60,000 nucleotides of DNA. Origin: Membranipora membranacea (lineage: Eukaryota > Bryozoa > Gymnolaemata > Cheilostomatida > Membraniporidae). The notes beneath the pieces are model-generated. The model did no database searches, was not told the DNA's origin, and saw only the letters and a list, made by a program, of their open reading frames with translations. Position numbers and translations under genes: made by a program. The stretch's first letter is position 1. Every line of letters starts with the position of its first letter. Below are positions 45,165 to 55,140 of the stretch, in pieces. The stretch covers positions 20,710,001 to 20,770,000 of the forward strand of contig OU612072.1 of NCBI GenBank assembly GCA_914767715.1, written 5' to 3'.

Positions 45165-47058
45165 GATACTGCATGTACCAGGATGGACCAGTGCCAGCTA
45201 TCATGAATCTGTCAGATCTAACTACTGACAATGTCTACCATGCACAGCTCATTGAGGGCCTTCGAAAGACAGGACTTTACCAAGTATGTGTTAGAAACGA
45301 TATTGGTCCACTTTAGTGTTTATAGTCCATTATAGCCCATTCACTTTACATTGAGAGTAACTATTATTGTGATTCATGGTTAGAAAGCTGACAATCTCAC
45401 GAGTTTGAATCCACTGGTACACCTTAGATAATGTTGGGAATTTTTGAGGTACAGGGGTGGATATCAAGGGGGTAGGGTGCGCCAGGGTGTGCAATCTACA
45501 TTGACCATCACTTTTTATGCTTCCCTCACAGGGCAGCTTCCTATGACCAGGTTTAGGATTTTTCTCCCCAGTATATGAAAATTGGTTATTTCTTGGCCTT
45601 GCTGCTCACTGAAAGAATAGTTTAGTCCTATTATGTTCTTAGAGAGTGGATGGAAATGATTCCAGTTTGGACACGATATAATTGGTTTTAGTTCCCCTCA
45701 ACACTTTGGCTAGCTCTTTAAAAGACTAGTTTGTTTCCTGCTGCGATATTTCAACCTAAATTAAATCCCTGAAACTACACTTCTTTAGCTGGCTGTGGCA
45801 GTACCCAGTGTGATGAAGTGGTTGAGTGAGGCGTATATTCCGGAAGCCATTAAAGTGAACAACTTCCTGAAAATGTTCACAACAATGTACAGTGAGAGCA
45901 ACATTCACAGTCGTGCTCAACGCCATGTATACTCTCAGTATGTTCAGTACTGCCGCCAAGCTTACAGTAAGTTCACGTAGACTAACCGAATTTATGTTGC
46001 TCTAAAAAATGATTGAGATTACTGGGTCGAGTCAAGTGTCTGGTCTTAGGTATTTTAGGTAGTTTTGGTAAATTTATTGGCCTTTCTTTAACAAATACTT
46101 TTAGGTATGAAGGCCAATTACTGACCCAAGGCTATTACTATGAGGTATTTCTTACCTAATACATTGGGTATTTCCATAGGTGTAAACAATAGATTTTTTA
46201 AATCTATGGTGTAAACCTTACACTTATGGGTATTCCTCGTCTATTGATTTGTTATGAGACAAAATACCTGCCATTTTCTAACATTTACTAGCAATATTTG
46301 ACATGGTACTATCGATACTATTGTATAGGGTACCAGGGGCGTATATTCTAAAAAAATTCAGTCACTGACATTTCAGAGATGAGCATAATAATCGGGCGCA
46401 GCCCGATCCACACGCCGTAGGCGTGGCGGGGAGGGTGTGGGAGGGGCGCTTAAGCGCCCTCCCACCACGGAAACTTTTGCATATCGGTAGCAAAATAGTG
46501 CAAGCAGAGAGGTATTTCAATAGCTCACTGAGCTGTTGGGTACTTTCAGAAAACAACTCAATAGCAGTAGAAGATTACGGTAAAAATGCTCCAGTTTTAA
46601 AGCACCCATTTGAAAAAAAAAATTGACATTGATGGGACGCTCTACACACTGAGCTATTCAGCCACTCACAGATCCGTGGGCCGTGAGTGGTAATATACGC
46701 CACTGTAGGGTACTATTGGGTATATTGATCCCAATAGAATAGCCGGACGGTTTCCGAAATACAACAATATGCATAATTGCTCAAACGTTTTCCATGTGAA
46801 CACGTTCAAGACTGTTAATTTTCTTCAATTACAGAAGGAGCAAGGGTGTCAGGAAACTGCTCGCTGGAGCAGATTTTGAGATTTGTAACTGGTATGATGT
46901 GGATGCCTATATTTGGCTACTCACTAACCCCCTCGATACACTTCAGTGAGAAGAATTCTAAAGAAGATATGTTCCCAACTAGTAGTACATGTGCAAATAT
47001 TTTATATTTGCCCTACAGTCTAACCACCACTATTGGCGACGATGAACTTTACAATTAG
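45165..47058 (+). CDS. HECT-domain E3 ligase-like protein, C-terminal exons
   Basis: Three exons fit one frame: 45165-45283 (119 nt), 45789-45966 (178 nt) and 46835-47058 (224 nt). Acceptors are TTCAG, CTTTAG and TTACAG, donors GTATGT and GTAAGT, and phases agree at both junctions. The last exon reads NCSLEQILRFVTGMMWMPIF followed by a piece ending MFPTSSTCANILYLPYS. 'LL.FVTG' plus 'fPTa.TC...L.LP' is the C-lobe of HECT domains, and the cysteine of STCA is the position that accepts ubiquitin from an E2. The first exon contains DGPVPAIMNLSDL and LIEGLRKTGLYQ. The overall form is closest to the divergent HECT ends of G2E3-like animal proteins. The N-lobe and start are not seen, and the protein stops about 15-20 residues after the usual LP, shorter than a full C-lobe tail. 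A polyadenylation signal AATAAA lies at 47244. Function as an active ligase is not established. Confidence 0.68.
46326..46333 (+). repeat. Target-site duplication TAGGGTAC, left
   Basis: Repeated exactly at 46706-46713. Confidence 0.88.
46334..46705. mobile_element. Non-autonomous hAT-like element in a HECT-gene intron (372 bp)
   Basis: The left end CAGGGGCGTATATTCT and the right end, reverse-complemented CAGTGGCGTATATTACC, are matching hAT-type termini. Both are flanked by the exact 8-bp duplication TAGGGTAC. It lies wholly inside the intron between the exons ending 45966 and starting 46835. The interior carries a GC-rich block of nested palindromes (46394-46470) quite unlike the surrounding AT-rich DNA. 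Confidence 0.88.
46394..46470. repeat. GC-rich cluster of three palindromes
   Basis: In order: CGGGCGCAGCCCG, CCACGCCGTAGGCGTGG and GGGAGGGGCGCTTAAGCGCC followed by CTCCC. Each can form a stable hairpin. They form the core of the hAT-like element. Confidence 0.85.
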
Positions 47059-48484
47059 ATGGATCTAGCTTTCATGAACAGCTATTTTGGTCTGGCTTAG
47101 TCTGGTTCTGGGCCTACACAACAGAACAATGTAATTAGATTGATCTCTCCCTCTGAGCAACGACTTTGGACCGTCTCTTAGCCATGTTCTTGGCCTACAT
47201 AGAAGTATTTGACATTACTTTGTTTTAATTTTTGTTTCTAGAAAATAAAAACCGTTTGATACAGCATCAATGACTCCACCAATGCTATATGAATCTGGAA
47301 ATCACTGTTGACATCAGTGCAGTGAAACCTTATGTCAATGCTTGCATGGAGATTGCTTACATTTGTTAAAGCATCAGCTGATAAAGCAAACACAATGGAT
47401 TGTCACTGGGTGCTGTGAATGCAATATATTTTGTACCTTATACCTACCAAAGCTATCAATCTAAATGGTATGACTTGACTAACCAATCACAAAGCGTTTG
47501 TGTAGCTCTAGCTTATCTTCGATAGCAGTTGAGTCCACACGGCTGAACATTTCTGTGTTTGAATGTGGCATAATTTAGAAGTTGCACACCCTTGACATTA
47601 CTGCTTGTTGACAAGGTCAGCAACTCCAATCTGCATGCATCGCCAAACGATTGTTATTTAACGAACGGTCTGTAAAATAACAATCTCAATTGGATTAATG
47701 ATAACCAAACTCTACATTATAAATGATGGCACTAACCTAGCCTGTCTTGACAAGATAGGCTAGCACCTACCAATCACAATGCCTCTATGCGTATCTGGTC
47801 CCTTGTGTTATGTGCAAAAAGGTATTTTTATTAATTGACAGCAGCGAGGTTGACATGCCTGGTCACCAAATGGTTAATTTTTCAATAACAAGTTATACAC
47901 CCGTTGGTAATACTGCTTGTTGGCAAGGTGTGGGGGCAACTCCGATGAGCAGGTTAATCTGGTCATGGGTGCGGAGAATTGGTGAACTGCGAGGAGATTC
48001 CGACCCAAATGTTTGGATACTTGCTGTAAAATGTCTAAACCTGCCATGCAGGCTTATCTTCAGCTGCTTTCATTCATCTGACATTGACACTAGCCCTGTA
48101 GGTTTTTGTGGGGAAAAACTGTAACCGCATGTTCAGGCTACGTAGAAATACTGGAGCATTGGTAACTGCAGGAAGCAGCCAAAATTTAATCCCGTTGTCT
48201 CTCTTGTCCTTAGTCTATATCCTGCAGCGAATAGATGTTCTGTCTGCAGAGTTGCCTGTTTAATACAATGACAACTACAAACTTGTTTGGAAACCCTGAA
48301 ATTTCACTTAGTCATATAATATAATTTCAGTTAATAATGATATATTAGGCACTCCCTGGTTTATTTAATGATTTCTCCATACCATTATAACAAGAGTATA
48401 TAATTAATACTAAATTAATAAATTTAATATGTTAAGCGTTACATACAATACATACATGGTTCATTACAACAAAATACAACCTGA
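47059..48484. other. Intergenic; two related ~45-bp segments near 47590 and 47895
   Basis: 'acacccttgacattactgct' with 'tgttgacaaggtcagcaactcc' near 47588 resembles 'acacccgttggtaatactgct' with 'tgttggcaaggtg...gcaactcc' near 47898. A small palindrome, AGCCTGTCTTGACAAGATAGG followed by CT, lies at 47739-47761. The open frame at 47810-48124 has no motif. Confidence 0.4.
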
Positions 48485-50602
48485 TTAAGATGCATGGAGG
48501 TGGACATACTCTCTGACAGCTTGATAAACTGTGCATCCATGATCTTCATCAGCCGTTCGTGGTGGTACATTTTGTATCAAAAAGTCAAAGTCGTAATCTG
48601 TTAATATAGGTTGTGGTTGGTTGTCATGTAGCTGGGCTACTACTGCAGCATTGTCATGTGCTGGAACTACATGATTGTGAGTTGCTAGCATTTGATTTGG
48701 TGTACTATTGCCTTCTGTACTGATGCAGTGGTTATTATGAGCATTAGCCAACACACAAAGAGCATCATTGATTCTAGGTATGAAGACATAGTGTAACGAA
48801 AAGAGATCCAGTTCATCGTCGACACTAAGAAGCCCCTTGTTTTCAAGCGAATAAAATATTGCACTATATTTAATTTGTATGTTTCTATTGATTTCACCAT
48901 TGAATCTCTCCACTCTCTGATTGTGAACAGAGCTTCCAAGTAGCACTGGTGGACTTGAAGCGTCTTGGTAAGTAGCTATCATGGCTTCCCAGACTAACAC
49001 GTTTTCGGTACCATAGTCTGACCTGACATGTTGTGGTACAACATTGTACTTCGATACTGCATCTTGAAAACTGTGCAGCACTGTATCGGAGCGATTATTG
49101 TTAGCGCAATTTAAATATACACACGCTTGGGAATAGCCATCAATTCCGCAGTGGATGACCATTCCCCATCGGATTAGTTTATGATTCCCATCTATATGCC
49201 ATAGATAGTGTGGGTTAGGAACTGAGTACACCCTACGCTTAACTCTACGCTGCAGAAGACTTTTTCGTTCATTCAATCCATCCGGATCCACCCTTCTAAT
49301 AGCTTCTCGTAGACGACTACGTGGTATTTTCACTTTCTTGGAGCGCAAATATCCCCTGGCCATTCTTTCTCCAATACTTGGAAGAGTTGTCATTGCCATA
49401 ATCAGCAACTCATCAATTTCCTTGTCAAGTATGTTAGACCTATTCAAGAAAAAATGAATAGATAATAGGTACAATGCCTAAGTCTGTCCTAACCAAACCA
49501 GATGCCATGGAAAATATTGTTAAATCTACAGAGCCAAAGCAGGATAGGCGCAAGCTTTTAGTGGGGAGCCACTCCGCACAAATGTTTACCCCATCCATCA
49601 GCATAATTTGTGGAGTTGTGAACAGATAGGTTTATGGGTCATTATAATATAGCCCTGCACCCTAGTCTGAACAGGCCCCTTGGTGGGACTAGAATCAGGC
49701 CAGTCATGGCTCTTTTACCAACATTGCCTGCTTTGGAGTTGTCCCTTCTCTGGGTCCAGAAAGGGACAACTCCAAAGCAGACAATGCTGGGAACACACCG
49801 CAGAAAATTTGCTACATTTGACAATAAGGGCTGCATTGAGAGTTGTGCGCTCCTTGTTCACAGACTGTTTTGACATCAAAACCAGTTCAGGCTACCAGTA
49901 CCACACTGCTTTTAAAAATATCATGTCCCCGAACAACATCCCATACTATACTCCAGGTGCAAAAGGCTATCATCCCTTCAATAACGACTATCACATGCCA
50001 TAAATGCTAAACCTAAAGCAGACCCACTGAAAAACAAAAGATCCGGCAAGTTGTCCATGATGTCAATTAGATTTGGCCCCGAATATAGTTTATTCCTAAA
50101 ACATTTGTTTTTCACAAATTCATTTTTAGTTTTGCATGTGGGATCGCGATTAGGGATGAAGAAAAATCCGAGTTATTCTATGTAAAGCCACTGTGTGATA
50201 TATTAATGTCCTTACCCCAATAATATCCCTAAAAACCCAAATATTACTGTAATTGAAAAAGACCAATACCAACACCATTATAATGATGACAGGATAATAT
50301 CATTTCATCGAAACTAATGTAGTCGCAGCATTTAAGTCGCGGTATTAGACTATCATACTAATCACAATATTGAAGAAATATCACAATAGAAACGGCAGCT
50401 TGTCACACTGAAGAAGATTTTACTCACCATTCACACCTGTCTGTCAGTCCATGATCCCGTATAATTCTATCCAATGGTGGTCTGCATATATTGAAATGTT
50501 TGGCAACATCTGTCTTTGAGGTTCCTGTTTCTATGAGATCAACTAGACTATCAAGATTCACTTCAATCTTAGGCTGGCCAGCCATACTGCCTTGTGTATG
50601 CC
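48485..50602 (-). CDS. D,D35E integrase-core protein (HTH plus catalytic domain)
   Basis: Two exons on the minus strand. The first is 50428-50585 from the ATG, or from 50602 if the in-frame acceptor CTTACAG upstream is used. The second is 48485-49439. Donor G|GTGAGT and acceptor TTGAATAG join in frame to give 370 residues. Residues 12-47 form a helix-turn-helix (LDSLVDLIETGTSKTDVAKH continuing FNICRPPL). The catalytic core follows: D136 in LWHIDGNHKLIRWG, D194 in VRSDYGTEN, E230 in HNQRVERFNGE. The spacing D194 to E230 has 35 residues between, the classical D,D(35)E of integrases. This is the animal 'integrase core domain' family that often occurs as single-copy-looking genes of unknown role and is probably transposon-derived. 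No stop or frameshift is seen and an intron is retained. No terminal repeats were found, which leaves open a host gene or an element with unrecognised ends. Confidence 0.8.
49440..50427 (-). other. Intron of the integrase-like gene
   Basis: Begins GTGAGT and ends TTGAATAG on the minus strand. It contains the foldback hairpin at 49718-49790. Frames here (49634-49873, 49680-50003) follow from the hairpin and have no motif. Confidence 0.6.
49718..49790. repeat. 30-bp-arm hairpin (GGAGTTGTCCCTT core)
   Basis: Arms 49718-49747 and 49761-49790 match at 28 of 30 positions, with a 13-bp loop. It is a short foldback, possibly a minimal MITE. A hairpin with a similar GGAGTT-pyrimidine arm lies at 58711-58764. 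Confidence 0.9.
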
Positions 50603-51054
50603 CTGTAAGTTACAAGAAACAATGCACTTCATTCAAAGCTTGAGGTCACATAAATAGCTAGCATTTCACATGATGAGAACAGCGCATGACATGCTTCCTG
50701 ACGTTGCCATGACTGAGTGTCTACCTGTCAGATCGCCCACAGACGGATGATTTGCATAATAGGTCAAAATGATGAGTGTGCAAGTCACACTTGCCTCCCT
50801 TGTGCAATAAATTCTGAAGCGGAAATCTCAGAAAAATGACTTAATTGAAAATCATCTGTCAAATTGAAACATTAATATGATCTCAAATTTGGTATGACTT
50901 TGTGTGAATTTCCACTTCTGAGTCTAGTTTGTGCAAGGAATAATTGGTTTCCTCCCTTGGTTTGTGTTAGCAAACTAAGGGAGGTAATTGAATCTTCAGT
51001 TTTGAACAAATCGCATAGCACTGCTCATTCTGAAAGAGTTGCATGATGGGGAAG
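50603..51054. other. Upstream flank of the integrase-like gene
   Basis: AT-rich with no clear TATA or CCAAT box on the minus strand at a fixed distance. A direct/inverted word 'aagggaggtaattg' near 50985 pairs with 'caattacctccc'-like sequence only weakly. Confidence 0.3.
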
Positions 51055-51321
51055 AAGAGAGCTTGTCAACATCCACTTTCGAGACCCTCGAGATCAATGA
51101 TATTAGGAGTTGCCTTTTTCATGAAATTCAATTTTCTCTGGATTTCCCGTCTGTGATTTATATCCCATTTGTGATAATTTGAGCCGTTTTTGTTGTTAAG
51201 TTACTATGGGGATATAAATCACAGACGGGAAAACCCAAAGAAATCTCATTTTCATGAAAGGGCAACAACTAATATCGTTGATCTCGAGGGTCTTAAAATT
51301 GGATGTTGACAAGCTCTCTTT
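51055..51321. mobile_element. Foldback MITE-like element, arms over 110 bp
   Basis: AAGAGAGCTTGTCAACATCC at 51055 is matched by GGATGTTGACAAGCTCTCTT ending near 51320. The pairing continues inward through GACCCTCGAGATCAATGATA / its mate to CCCGTCTGTGATTTATATCC / GGATATAAATCACAGACGGG, leaving a loop of about 36 bp. No coding frame and no certain target duplication. Confidence 0.85.
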
Positions 51322-51412
51322 GTTCCACCCACCCGAGAGAGCTTTTCAAGACAGGCTACAGCTTCCCATGTCCCACACCCCCCTCAAACTCTACTAAGGA
51401 GCCCTCTGCTAG

Positions 51413-52390
51413 ACATGCTGCTAGTGCTATGAACCACAGGCAGGACTGCTAGCCTTCCAAACTACCTGTGATATGATCAAAGATAGCACGGAATAAAACT
51501 TTTATTCCATGCTACCTGTCCTTCATAAGCCATTGAAGGACTTGCTAGCATCTATTCTTCCCACCCAACTGACTACTACTCAAAATGATAAACAGAGTAA
51601 GACGCACGGAGGAGCCCATTTTGGTACTACTATATTTCCTGTATAGAATATACAATTTACCAGTATAGAATACCTCACTCCAACACCGATCATTTTTTGC
51701 CAAGGGCTGGAATGAACTTCCAACCACCAGCAAGTTCATTGAGCCACCAAATGTCGCTAATCTGTTGCATAACCAGTCCATGATATACGGTTTATTTGAC
51801 ATTGGTACGTTAAACGATTAATGGCATACCAGTTTCAGTCACAATCACCGAATCGGAGTTGGAGACGAAATTGACAGAGGTAGTACCTCTTTTATATTGC
51901 AGGACACATCAACAGAATTTCCCTGACAAGCTCTGCTGGAGACAGAACTCAAAATTATACAGACTTTGCAGACCAAAACTTTCATTCCAACTGACCGGAA
52001 TCAGAAGAATCAATATATTTCAATATGATTTATGGATTTTCAGTGAGAATGCAAGTTTTGGTCTGCAAAGTCTGCATCATTTTGAGTTCTGTCTCCGGCA
52101 AAGCTTATCAGGGGACTTCTGTTGGGTTCTGATGCTGTGTCATGCATATAAAAGAGGAAAATATAGTACCAAAATGGGAGTCTCCGTGTGTCTTACTCTG
52201 TTTATTATTTTGAGCAATGTTTTGAGTAGTAGTCAGTGGGCAGAATGGATGCTAGGAGGTCCTTCAATAATGCAATGGCTCATGCTGTCCTTTGATCAAA
52301 TCCTTACCTTAGCCAGGCAGTTTGAGTTTGAAAGGCTAGCACTCCTCCTGCTCCTGCCTAGGGCCTGTGCTAGCAAGCATGACCTTATAA
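51413..52390. repeat. Long imperfect palindrome, about 1 kb
   Basis: The outer arm 51413-51660 pairs with 52150-52385 (for example, the reverse complement of 'caaaatgataaacagagtaagac' appears as 'gtcttactctgtttattatttt'). The inner arm 51886-51995 pairs with 52042-52157 (ctggagacagaactcaaaat / attttgagttctgtctcc). The left arm carries about 225 extra bp (51661-51885), absent on the right. The 184-codon frame at 51859-52413 and the minus frame at 51545-51802 are readings of these arms and share segments for that reason. Confidence 0.85.
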
Positions 52391-52877
52391 CTTGTTTGTC
52401 AGACTTGTATTGAGACTAATAAATCAGTATGAAATGCAGCAGCAGTTTTCACAACTAATTGTATTATATTATGATACTAATAATAATTACTAATATCAGC
52501 CTTCCTGGGAACTGATTTGAAGAAGACTGGAATGTTTAATTAATGACAGCATTTTGATGTTAGTGGCCTGGTACTCCTACTGGAATGTACTTTTCCAGCT
52601 TCACTGTGACCTGCTTCTACAATGATAGCTATCAAAGGGTAGGAAGGGGTCAGAGTGGGAGGGAAATTAAAAGAAAAAGCTCTGTTATTTTGCTGAACCT
52701 AAAATTTCATGGGGGCCGCCATTTTGACCTTTTATTAAAGCGGATGCCCACTGAACAATGAACACTATTGTGCAAAACTAACACCGAGCAAAATCAAGGA
52801 GTAGAAAGGGAATCTAAGACCCAAGGCTAAGTGCATGGGAATGCAACTCCAAAATACACAATACAGAGTCCAAAGGT
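52391..52877. other. No recognised feature
   Basis: AT-rich spacer between the palindrome and the minisatellite. It could be intron or 3' region of the minus-strand NHL gene. Confidence 0.3.
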
Positions 52878-53240
52878 CAAAACTGACATATAAAAAATAA
52901 AAAAACTGACATAACAAACATGAAAACTGGCATAGAATAAATGAAAAAACTGGCATATTAAACATCAAAACTGACATATTAAACATGAAAATATTGACAT
53001 ACTTCAAATGAAAACTGCAATACCAAACACCAAAACTGACATATTAAACATGCAAACTGACATATTAAACACACAAACTGACATATCACACATGAAAAAT
53101 GACATAATAAGCATGCAAAATGACATACTACACATACAAAATGACATAGCAAACACACAAACTGACATATTAAACACACAAATTGACACATCACACATTA
53201 AAACTGACACTATTAACATGCGAACACATTTCTGACATAG
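52878..53240 (+). repeat. 21-bp minisatellite (aaactgacatattaaaca..), about 17 copies
   Basis: Units of 21 bp, regular from about 53028 to 53235 and looser before. On the plus strand it is open in a frame giving heptads like TDILNMQ TDILNTQ TDISHMK. On the minus strand it gives hydrophobic MSVCVFN repeats. Because 21 is divisible by three, open frames are expected and are not evidence of a gene. It sits directly past the 3' end of the NHL gene. Confidence 0.92.
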
Positions 53241-53247
53241 AATACTT

Positions 53248-54994
53248 TTACCAACGGCACTCCATAATATATACAGCGTACTCACAAATGAACTGCTGGA
53301 TCCTGTTGTTTTGTCCGACATACAGAAAAGTGTTAGTGATAATAAGAGACCAGGGAGATATCAGACATCCTGAGCAGAGATCCAGTGTGGATACTCTGTC
53401 TGAGTTCATGTCTACGAGTCGGATCCTGTTATTGCCCTCATCAGCCACAAGTAGTGTCTGATTACCTATGTACAGGAAATTACATGGGTTGTAGAACAGA
53501 GAGTTTAGGAGAGAGCTGTCTCTGTATCCTGAGCTCCCTGGTGACCCGGAGATAAGTGTTATTATCTTCTTTCTGTATGCAATACGGTAGAGAGCCCGAT
53601 GCACTGCTATGACATACAGATCCCCGTTGTCATCCTGTGTTAGGTGTGTGATATACTGGAGGAGGTCGGACTTAATGAATGTACAGACAGAGGCTGAGCT
53701 TACATTGACTGTCCTCACAGCTTTGTTATCATGGTCAGTGACGAGAAGCTGAATGACATCCATATGGTCTCTTATTACAGAACAGTGACGGGAGAACTGA
53801 CCGGGGTGACCTTCTGTGTATCCTGGTGACTGACACTGTCCAGAGAAGACGGAGGTGATCCCTGTGATGCGGTTAATCTCTCTCAGACAGTAATTACTAT
53901 AGTCAACTACAGCCACACGCCTATCTGTGACTTGTGTGAATCCATAGATATAATCAAACCGAGCCTCAGATCCTCTCCCCTTTATGTATCCACTCTTAGA
54001 AGGGTTCCCGGCTATGGTTGTGGATGTTGTACCGTCACTGGTCTTCAGTGAGTGCTTGTCAGTGTACAGGATGTTACCGGGTTTGAAGAGATCTTTTTCC
54101 ATGTGATAAACATAGAAAGAGGTTGTGGTGGTGAAGTTTGTAGCTGTAGATCTCTCTAATCTGTAAAATTAATATTGTTATGTAAATGGACGATGCTGGT
54201 TAATTTGATCGTATTAACGCAGTAATTATTGAACAAAAAAGCCACAGATATTGCAAATGCGATATTTTAAATTCTTAATTTAAATGAAGTGTATTTTTCG
54301 TATTCTAAGTATTCATGTGCTTGTGGGTGAATCAAATATATCAGAATTATTAATTTTTCCCAAAACTGATTCAAATAGATAATTGTGTTTTCTATCAACC
54401 AATTAAATTTAAATGCAGGTTATGTACCAGACACTAAAATATGTGTAATATCACAAATCACAGGAAGGAATGAAACGATCAAATGATTAGCTCACTGTAC
54501 ATTGCCTACCCTGAATCTGATATTTTTACTAAAGGCTATTCTAGCATAGAACTCAGAAGGCTTTCAAACCCCTATTTATTATCAAAGTGACCTGGATAGG
54601 TATATAAACATCACATCAATGGAAATTCACTCACCGATCAACTAGAGACTGCGTGTCCTGATCCATACACCACCCAGTATTTAGTATCACACAACATAAC
54701 GCCTGTCAAAACAATGATAGTATTAATTTAGTTTCTCACAAAAGAAATAAACAAGGTTCTTTAGGTTAGGGAGAGGGAACATCACCCATATAAAGAGAAT
54801 ACTGATTCCCAATTGAGACCCTCTGCGCAATCCTCCTGTAGATGTTATGTCAGGGTTAAATCATGTAAACGCTTGTAATCTTATGTACTATCGCTACTTC
54901 TATTTTTCAGAATTATTACATATCAATTCTAAGGTTATAATTGAATTGCAATTCTCATTGTACTTACAAGGAAAAGTGCCAGTCTCAGCTCCAT
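53248..54994 (-). CDS. Secreted NHL-repeat (beta-propeller) protein
   Basis: Three exons on the minus strand: 54968-54994, 54635-54702 and 53248-54160. Donors GTAAGT and GTGAGT, acceptors TTGACAG and TTTACAG, and phases all agree, giving 335 residues. Residues 1-21 are a clear signal peptide (MELRLALFLALCCVI, then NTGWC). From about residue 60, five blades of the NHL/6-bladed propeller type are visible, e.g. RRVAVVDYSNYCLREINRIT (112-131) and LLVADEGNNRIRLVDMNS (268-285). Such propellers bind other proteins or carbohydrate. At residue 323 the frame runs through a perfect donor T|GTGAGT (exon end 53286). The last dozen residues may therefore be intron, and a further exon (for instance a membrane anchor) could lie below 53248. 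I did not find it. A TATA-like box lies 137 bp upstream of the ATG. Confidence 0.82.
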
Positions 54995-55130
54995 GATTTT
55001 CAACAGGCCGAATATGATCATCGGACTTTAGCAATATTAATTCTACGCCTCTAGGCTCCCCTCAGTACGGTAAGTGAATGAACTGGCAGTGAACATAAAC
55101 CCGCTGCAGATGTATTTAGCTACCGGCAAC

Positions 55131-55140
55131 TATATATAAC
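55131..55140 (-). promoter_or_regulatory. TATA-like box of the NHL-repeat gene
   Basis: Minus-strand GTTATATATA, 137 bp before the ATG at 54994. With the usual 25-30 bp spacing, transcription would start near 55105, leaving about 110 bp of leader. Sequence pattern only. Confidence 0.4.

Noticed and set aside
47810-48124. 104-codon frame
   Set aside because: No motif, no splice context, and overlaps a short duplicated non-coding segment.
51859-52413. 184-codon open frame
   Set aside because: It spans both inner arms and part of an outer arm of the long palindrome and shares its sequence with the minus-strand frame at 51545-51802. No family motif.
53008-53235. Coiled-coil gene
   Set aside because: The frame is a pure 21-bp minisatellite. 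Reported only as a finding to check.
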